In this document: piece by piece, positions 58,786-64,000 of the stretch
How the letters are laid out: each line of letters starts with the position of its first letter
Numbering within the stretch: the stretch's first letter is position 1
Assembly: GCA_017303615.1 (NCBI GenBank)
Contig: JAFLCK010000017.1
Span: 43,603-107,602, forward strand
Source of the DNA: Obscuribacter phosphatis_A
GTDB taxonomy: Bacteria > Cyanobacteriota > Vampirovibrionia > Obscuribacterales > Obscuribacteraceae
Direction: 5' to 3'
DNA: 64,000 bases
Position numbers and translations under genes: made by a program
Notes under the pieces: generated by a model
Database searches by the model: none
What the model saw: the letters and a program-made list of their open reading frames with translations, nothing else
What the model was told of the DNA's origin: nothing

Positions 58786-60421
58786 CGGCTTGAGCGGATT
58801 GAACGGAGGCCAATTGTTTCTTTTCGGACAGTCAGGGAAAAGACCTCTTAAGTTTGCCGGCACCTGGTATGACGATGAGCCATCCAGGCTGGCAGGGCAA
58901 CTGCGCGACTATGAAAAACTGGCCTGGCAGCAAGCCTGCGCTAAGGGAAAAAATACCGGTGTCGGCCTAATAGCAGCCTCTAAAGAAAATACTGCGGTCA
59001 AGCCGGCAATACTAGCGGTGGTGGCACCCCATGCCGGCTATTCTTATTCGGGCAAGACTGCTGCCTTTTCTTATTTATCGGTTGGCAATCAACAAGTAAA
59101 GCGGGTCTTTCTATTAGGGCCGTCCCATTACAAAGGTTTTCACGGAGCGGCTCTGTCCTACGACAAGTCTTTCCAGACGGTTCTCGGTGAGATCGAATGT
59201 GATACTGAAGTGGTTGATGAACTGAAGGAAAATATTCTCTTTCAGGAAATGACCAGGGCTCATCATCAAGAGCATTCACTTGAGTTGCAATTGGCCTTTA
59301 TCAAATCTAAGTTTCCTAAAGCCACTATCGTGCCCATCATGATTGGTACTCTCAACGATGCCTTCGAGGCTCGCTTCATTGCCCGAGAATTGGCTTCACA
59401 AATGGAAGACGGCGACTTGGTGGTGGTCAGTTCAGACTTTACCCACTATGGTCCGCGCTTTGAGTACGAACCGTTTAAGACCGAAGGCGACGAAGGTAAG
59501 TTCTTGAGTCGTCTAAAAGCCCTCGATATGGAAGCGTTGAGCTATCTAGAGAGGGTAGACTTGGAAGGGTTCATGAGTTTTTATAAGCGCACTGATGATA
59601 CCATATGTGGTGTTTATGCTCTTTCTGTCTTGCTTGCGCTTTTGCCCGAAGATTGTCGCGGCATTTTGCTCAACTACCGCACCTCTCTTGAAGCGACAAA
59701 AGAAATGGGTGATTCTGTCGATTTAGACCATGACTTCAACACAGTCTCTTATATGTCTATTGCTTTTGAAAGCAAGCGAGGCGGCTGGAATGCAGTCAGA
59801 GAAAGTTTGCTTGAGCCCAAGCCCTTGACGGCTGAAGAGCGAGAGAGTTTGCTCAAGATAGCCCGGATTACTTTAGAGCAGTTTGTCAGAGAGGGGCGTG
59901 TGCCAGAGCTTGCTGCTTTGGAGAAAGCCGGCATTGTCATAAGCGAACGCATGAAGCTGCCGCACGGAGCCTTTGTTACTTTACACAAGACCGAAGCAGG
60001 TGAGCGTGATCTGCGTGGTTGTATCGGTTATATCTTCCCGGTCAAGCCGCTCTATCTCACTGTAATTGAAAATACAGTCTCTGCCGCCGCTAAAGATCCT
60101 CGTTTCAAGCCTGTTACAGCCGGCGAATTAGACTCTCTAGATGTGGAAGTGAGCGTGCTGACGCCGCCGCACAAAGTGCCTGCCTATACCGATATCAAAA
60201 TTGGGCGTGATGGCGTTTTGCTAAAGTGTCGCGGCAAACAGTCGGTCTTTTTGCCCAGTGTGGCCGTCGAGTACGGCTGGACTCTTGAAGAGACGCTGGA
60301 GCAACTGGCTCTGAAAGCCGGTTTGCCTAAAGATGCCTGGAAAGATGGCAAGTTTGAAGTGTTTCGCAGCGAATCAATGCAGGAAGGGCAAGTGGGGCAA
60401 ACCCATCAAGTAGACCAGTAG
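58739..60421 (+). CDS. exported/anchored MEMO-AMMECR1 fusion (AmmeMemoRadiSam A+B type)
   Basis: A 560-aa fusion. Residues about 38-345 are a MEMO domain related to LigB-type dioxygenases, with metal-ligand candidates His98 (VAPHAGYSYSG), His130 (GPSHYKGF) and Cys290 (DDTICGVYAL). Residues about 368-540 are an AMMECR1 domain (LRGCIGYIFPV, AAAKDPRF, DVEVSVLTPP). A hydrophobic segment at residues 4-20 looks like a signal or anchor, which is unusual because MEMO/AMMECR1 proteins are normally cytoplasmic. The radical-SAM partner that completes the known triad is not next to it. The start ATG 58739 lies inside the TonB-like gene. Confidence 0.85.
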   Translation: MVIRLLVVLFVWILFSGLSGLNGGQLFLFGQSGKRPLKFAGTWYDDEPSRLAGQLRDYEKLAWQQACAKGKNTGVGLIAASKENTAVKPAILAVVAPHAGYSYSGKTAAFSYLSVGNQQVKRVFLLGPSHYKGFHGAALSYDKSFQTVLGEIECDTEVVDELKENILFQEMTRAHHQEHSLELQLAFIKSKFPKATIVPIMIGTLNDAFEARFIARELASQMEDGDLVVVSSDFTHYGPRFEYEPFKTEGDEGKFLSRLKALDMEALSYLERVDLEGFMSFYKRTDDTICGVYALSVLLALLPEDCRGILLNYRTSLEATKEMGDSVDLDHDFNTVSYMSIAFESKRGGWNAVRESLLEPKPLTAEERESLLKIARITLEQFVREGRVPELAALEKAGIVISERMKLPHGAFVTLHKTEAGERDLRGCIGYIFPVKPLYLTVIENTVSAAAKDPRFKPVTAGELDSLDVEVSVLTPPHKVPAYTDIKIGRDGVLLKCRGKQSVFLPSVAVEYGWTLEETLEQLALKAGLPKDAWKDGKFEVFRSESMQEGQVGQTHQVDQ

Positions 60422-60928
60422 GTTTTGCACCATCACCTGAAAGGCGGCAAAGAGAAGGAACATGAGTGTATGGTCTTGATTGGCGAAGCGAGTTAACTCC
60501 GCTTCTACCGAAGGGGCTATGTCTTTCTCTGCCGTCTTTTGAAGATGGGTGGCAGACATAATCAGCCTGGGATTATTGCGCCAAAGTCCATAAGAGAAAA
60601 CTTCCGAGCCATCATCTACTACGGCTAACTTAAGACCGGGTAGGGCTAGCTTTTGGCACTGGCTTTCCAGCATATTAGCTAGTTCAGGATTATCTTTGGC
60701 TACTTCTTCTAGAGCGAGGAATCTGGCTTTGAAATAGCGGCTTTCGGCCCAGTCTATTACCAGAGGCATGATCATGATGAACAAAACGTTCAAAGAAAGA
60801 ATCATGATGGCGGCACCTCTCATGCCGACATCGTCTGTTCGCACCCAATGGGCTAGGGGAACCGTGAGCAGGAGCCCTAGAACGAAAGTAATTGAATAGT
60901 AGAGTTTAAGCGCTCTGGACGGCTTCAT
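60374..60928 (-). CDS. degenerate M48 (HtpX-like) metallopeptidase homologue
   Basis: A 184-aa membrane protein with two N-terminal helices (about 12-55), a soluble part and a C-terminal helix. The soluble part aligns with M48 peptidases by eye: SEVFSYGLWRNNPRLIMSATHL is the pre-motif strand and loop, and VEAELTRFANQDHTLM sits exactly where HELGHxxNxDxLLM should be. Both zinc-binding histidines are lost (Ala143 and Arg147), while the Glu144 position is kept, and the third ligand region is missing because the protein ends early. It is presumably inactive. The 3' end overlaps the MEMO gene by 48 nt. Confidence 0.7.
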   Translation of the reverse strand: MKPSRALKLYYSITFVLGLLLTVPLAHWVRTDDVGMRGAAIMILSLNVLFIMIMPLVIDWAESRYFKARFLALEEVAKDNPELANMLESQCQKLALPGLKLAVVDDGSEVFSYGLWRNNPRLIMSATHLQKTAEKDIAPSVEAELTRFANQDHTLMFLLFAAFQVMVQNLLVYLMGLPHLPFLH

Positions 60929-61161
60929 GAGAATGACCCGCTCTTCTAGTTTGGTTCCGACATCTACTATGTGCCCCTACAGATCTTGCGCAAAACCTGA
61001 GAAATTGCCAATAAACGCTTGACAACGGGCTCGATTAGTAGCACACTGGGGTCGTGCGAATTTATTAAATCGGTTCCTTCGCTTCGACCAATTGGTCTAT
61101 TACTTTTTGCGCTTACAAAGCTTGCTTACCAATAAGCGTACTTACCAAAAGCATATTTAAA

Positions 61162-61494
61162 ATGAAAGTGGATATGAGAGATGCCCAGGAACTCCTGGTA
61201 AAGGCCATACGTCGGCGCGAAGAAGCGTCGGTGGCAAATGATTTTGAGAAACTGCGGGCTCTTGAAGAAACACCGGACGACTATCTACTAAAGAAGGCCG
61301 CTTGGTCTCTGCTCTTTATCTCGGCTCCCATAGCTTTTCTGATACTGCCCTTGGTTATAGGACTAGCTGATAAATATCTGTCGGCACAAGCCAGCCAGAT
61401 TTTATGGTTTTCGGCCAAGTCATTTATGGCAGTGGTGCTGCTCAGTTTTCTTGTTTCAATTTATCTGACTTTCAAAGAAAAGTCTTCTTACTAA
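61162..61494 (+). CDS. small two-helix membrane protein
   Basis: A 110-aa protein with a charged cytoplasmic N-terminus rich in Arg and Glu (about 1-45) and two membrane helices (about 47-68 and 82-102). No family is recognised. It is read from ATG 61162 without a strong ribosome-binding site. It ends 1 nt before the start of a bidirectional terminator, which supports a real transcript here. Confidence 0.6.
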   Translation: MKVDMRDAQELLVKAIRRREEASVANDFEKLRALEETPDDYLLKKAAWSLLFISAPIAFLILPLVIGLADKYLSAQASQILWFSAKSFMAVVLLSFLVSIYLTFKEKSSY

Positions 61495-61522
61495 AAGAGG
61501 ACGACTGTTGTCGTCCTCTTTT
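61493..61522. terminator. bidirectional intrinsic terminator
   Basis: AAAAGAGGACGAC and GTCGTCCTCTTTT form a perfect 13-bp stem around TGTT, with T-runs on both strands. It ends the small membrane protein gene (plus) and the korA-korB transcript (minus). Confidence 0.92.
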
Positions 61523-61543
61523 AAATTCTTAGAAAAGCTCAGC

Positions 61544-62575
61544 TTACATAAGTTCTTGCATGATTTGCTTGAGCACGTCTTTGCCGGGTCTTACTACTGA
61601 CTCGGGCAAAGTCGCAAGCGGAGCTTCTCCCACGCGTAGAAGCGAGGTGAAGTCAGGCTTTTCTTCATCGATATAGAGCAGACCAGTAAGGAACTGCTTA
61701 TCTTTGTGGGCTTGCTTGATCGTTTTCATTGCGTTGATTGCGCAGGTTGGATCATAGTCATGATCGGTTTTCTTGAGGGTAATGCGAGAACCGTCATGCA
61801 TTTCCACTTCTTGTACTGAACCCGGCTCATACTCGACGTTTATTTGTTCAAAGAAAGGAATGTAACCCAGCTCATGCAGAGGGGTTTCCATTTCTTTGGC
61901 ATATTTATAGCTCTTGGTTGAACCTTCGTGGTTATTGAAGGTGACGCAGGGGCTGATGACGTCGATGACGGCTGTGCCTTTATGAGAAGCAGCAGCTTTG
62001 ATCAGGGCGGTGAGCTGTTTAGGGTCGCCGGCAAAGGAGCGACCAACAAAACCGCAGCCCAGTTCGATGGCTAGACCGCATAGGTCGATGGGTGGAAGTT
62101 CGTTCAAGACACCAGACTTGAGCTTAGAGCCTAGGTCGGCGGTGGCTGAGAACTGACCTTTGGTGAGACCGTATACACCGTTGTTTTCGACGATATAAAT
62201 CATCGGTACATTACGTCTGACCAAATGGCAGAACTGACCAAGACCGATTGAGGCGGTGTCGCCGTCGCCTGATACGGCAATCATGGTCAGGTTGTGATTG
62301 GCCATGCTGACGCCTGTGGCGATGGACGGCATTCTGCCGTGGACGGCGTTGAAGCCATGGGCACGGTTCAAGAAATAAGCCGGGGTCTTGGATGAACAGC
62401 CGATACCCGATAGCTTTGCTACTTGGTGCGGCTGGGTGCCGAGTTCAAAAAACGATTTGATTATTTGGCTGGTGATGGCATCGTGGCCGCAGCCGTCGCA
62501 AAGGGTCGAAGGAGAGCCTTTGTAATCGGCAAGGGTTAAACCAATGCGATTGGTTTTGGGTGCTGCTGCTGTCAT
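61544..62575 (-). CDS. korB: 2-oxoacid:ferredoxin oxidoreductase beta subunit (KorB type)
   Basis: The thiamine-diphosphate-binding beta subunit (343 aa) of an oxidoreductase that decarboxylates a 2-oxoacid to acyl-CoA and reduces ferredoxin. Visible features: LCDGCGHD with Cys26 and Cys29, Cys60 in GIGCSSKT and Cys210 (SPCVTFNN) as the four cluster ligands, and the TPP motif SGDGDTASIG...ENNGVYGLTKGQ. Sequence suggests 2-oxoglutarate as substrate, but pyruvate cannot be excluded. It is coupled to korA by a TAATG overlap. The strong terminator at 61493-61522 ends the operon. Confidence 0.92.
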   Translation of the reverse strand: MTAAAPKTNRIGLTLADYKGSPSTLCDGCGHDAITSQIIKSFFELGTQPHQVAKLSGIGCSSKTPAYFLNRAHGFNAVHGRMPSIATGVSMANHNLTMIAVSGDGDTASIGLGQFCHLVRRNVPMIYIVENNGVYGLTKGQFSATADLGSKLKSGVLNELPPIDLCGLAIELGCGFVGRSFAGDPKQLTALIKAAASHKGTAVIDVISPCVTFNNHEGSTKSYKYAKEMETPLHELGYIPFFEQINVEYEPGSVQEVEMHDGSRITLKKTDHDYDPTCAINAMKTIKQAHKDKQFLTGLLYIDEEKPDFTSLLRVGEAPLATLPESVVRPGKDVLKQIMQELM

Positions 62576-64000
62576 TATTTTTTCTCCTCCCCTGATACAG
62601 CTTCGGTGACGAATCTGGCATTGAGGGGCAGACCGTTGTAGTGTTTGACTGAACGAAGCTTGGTGGCCTGATTGGGTAATTCCAGGGCAATCAGGTCATG
62701 CAATTGTCCGTCGCGGTTCTGTTCCACGACATAAACACGTTCATGACTTTCCACAAACTTCTTGAGCTCTTCGGTAAAAGGTAGAGCTTTTACTCTCAGA
62801 TAGCTGGTCTTGATGCCGGCTTCCTTCAGTTCATCTCTAGCTTCTTCCACAGCAAAATGGCTGGAGCCGAAGGCGATGATGCCGACTTTGGCGTCTTTTT
62901 CAGTCACTACCTGTGGTTTCGGAACGAACTGACGGGCGGTGTTGAACTTCTTCTCGAGTCGATTCATCAAGTTGACATAGTCTTCAGGACGCTCGGTGTA
63001 GGTGGCTTTTTCGGTGTGACCGGAGCCGCGGGTGAAATATGCAGCCAGCGGGTGGTCGGTGCCGGGCAAGGTACGGTAAGGAATACCATCGCCATCTATG
63101 TCGGCGTAACGCTCGAATTTACCGGCTTTTTCCAAGGCTGCTGCATCGAGAACTTTACCGCGATTAATTGGTTTGGTTGGATATTCGAAAGGATCCGACA
63201 TCCAGTTGTTCATACCCAGATCGAGATCGGTGAGCACAAATACTGGAGTCTGGAATTTCTCCGCCAATTCGAAGGCTTCCATGGCCATCTCATAACATTC
63301 AGTCACCGAGCCGGGCAAGAGAATAATGTGCTTGGTGTCTCCGTGAGAGAGCAGGAAGGTGGAAGTGAGATCGGCTTGTGATGTACGGGTGGGCATACCG
63401 GTGGAAGGACCGACTCTCTGCACGTCGAAGATGACGGCGGGGATTTCGGTGAAATAACCATAGCCGGCAAATTCAGACATAAGTGAGATACCGGGACCGC
63501 TGGTGGAAGTCATTGATCTGGCTCCAGCCCAGCCGGCGCCTAGGGTCATACCGATGGCTGCCAGTTCGTCTTCGGCTTGTACCACGGCAAAGCTGGCTTT
63601 ACCGGTTTCTTTATCGATGCGGTGCTCTTTCAAATAGTCGATTAACTGTTCGCAAAGACTGGATGACGGTGTGATTGGATACCATGCCACCACGGTGACG
63701 CCGGCGAACATGCAACCAAGAGCAGCTGCGGCGTTGCCGTCGATGATTATTTTGCCTTGAGTTTTGTCCATGGGCTCGACAACAAAATTGTCTTCCTTGG
63801 TCAGATTCTCTTTCGCCCACTCTCTGCCGAGTTTAACGGCATTGAGGTTAAGATCGACAGCCTTGGCTTTGCCTTCAAACTGCTTGGCGATGGCGTTTTC
63901 TATTTCAGAATGAGTGATGTCGAGCAATTCGGCTACTACACCGACATAAATCATGTTGGTGAGCAGTTTGCGCAACTTCAGATTGTCACTGGCTTTAGCC
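62575..64000 (-). CDS. korA: 2-oxoacid:ferredoxin oxidoreductase alpha subunit with fused gamma domain (5' end outside window)
   Basis: The frame continues past 64000, so the gene is cut by the window edge. The visible start of the protein (NMIYVGVVAELLDI...AIAKQF) is the end of a gamma domain; from the GNAAAALGCMFAGVTVVAWYPITPSSSLCEQL stretch on it is the alpha subunit, with AEDELAAIGMTLGAGWAGARSMTSTSGPGISLM as the typical TPP-contact region and LSHGDTKHIILLPGSVTECYEM following. The gamma-alpha fusion with a separate beta subunit is the KorAB layout. The stop shares one base with the korB start. Confidence 0.92.
   Translation of the reverse strand, partial: AKASDNLKLRKLLTNMIYVGVVAELLDITHSEIENAIAKQFEGKAKAVDLNLNAVKLGREWAKENLTKEDNFVVEPMDKTQGKIIIDGNAAAALGCMFAGVTVVAWYPITPSSSLCEQLIDYLKEHRIDKETGKASFAVVQAEDELAAIGMTLGAGWAGARSMTSTSGPGISLMSEFAGYGYFTEIPAVIFDVQRVGPSTGMPTRTSQADLTSTFLLSHGDTKHIILLPGSVTECYEMAMEAFELAEKFQTPVFVLTDLDLGMNNWMSDPFEYPTKPINRGKVLDAAALEKAGKFERYADIDGDGIPYRTLPGTDHPLAAYFTRGSGHTEKATYTERPEDYVNLMNRLEKKFNTARQFVPKPQVVTEKDAKVGIIAFGSSHFAVEEARDELKEAGIKTSYLRVKALPFTEELKKFVESHERVYVVEQNRDGQLHDLIALELPNQATKLRSVKHYNGLPLNARFVTEAVSGEEKK

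Overview
The window is 64 kb of densely packed bacterial chromosome with roughly balanced base composition. It carries no rRNA, tRNA, CRISPR array, insertion sequence or phage gene that I could recognise. The best lineage clue is the long (about 415 aa), cyanobacterial-type IspH at 7485-8732. No photosynthesis gene is present. Together with the 2-oxoacid:ferredoxin oxidoreductase, the many secreted TPR proteins, the receiver-kinase fusions and the Tad-type pilus proteins, this suggests a non-photosynthetic cyanobacterial relative (Melainabacteria/Vampirovibrionia, perhaps Obscuribacterales). That assignment is inference, not proof.

Layout, left to right. 1-1307: end of an HtrA-like protease and a pterin carbinolamine dehydratase. 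1326-6617 (minus): a two-gene unit of a tail-anchored pseudo-receiver protein with five KWG repeats and a 1309-residue, mostly disordered protein with a nuclease-fold-like C-terminus. 6884-14487: isoprenoid and tetrapyrrole housekeeping (ispH, a ferredoxin-NADP reductase-like flavoprotein, hemE, hemY), a Ppx/GppA-HD phosphatase and small exported proteins. 14488-18514 (minus): exported TPR, START-like, ICMT-like and DUF1571-like proteins. 18612-25821 (plus): a tightly coupled cluster of an alpha/beta hydrolase with a cysteine nucleophile, a muconate-cycloisomerase-type enolase, a GH3-type acyl-adenylating enzyme, three SDR/epimerases and an Mpo1-like protein; this looks like a lipid or small-molecule pathway. 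25970-33427: two paralogous histidine-rich membrane proteins of unknown family, a membrane-anchored protein, a TPR/retropepsin-like protein and two GT-C-like membrane proteins.

33457-39256 is a signalling island: a PAS-PAS hybrid histidine kinase with receiver and HPt domains, flanked by two proteins that each fuse a receiver to a Ser/Thr kinase. 39562-43065 and 49646-52019 are two versions of a module made of an HTTM (vitamin K-dependent carboxylase-like) membrane protein, a single-pass partner with shared motifs, and a TPR protein. Between them, 43209-47721 encodes three TadE/TadG-like proteins, one with a VWA domain interrupted by a very large insert and one ending in a collagen-like Gly-Pro-Xaa tail. 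52088-61494 holds an MFS-like transporter, a secreted lipase-like protein coupled to a one-cysteine thioredoxin-like protein, an acyl-CoA ligase, a FIST sensor, a TonB-C-like protein, an exported MEMO-AMMECR1 fusion and a degenerate M48 peptidase. 61544-64000 (minus) is korB and the 3' part of korA.

The genome is compact. ATGA, TTGA, GTGA and TAATG overlaps are common, convergent genes often overlap or abut, and many genes appear to start at TTG or GTG behind a good Shine-Dalgarno sequence. Starts were adjusted wherever an internal start had a clearly better ribosome-binding site. The strongest candidates for an undescribed system are the duplicated HTTM-partner-TPR module and the receiver-kinase/hybrid-kinase island.
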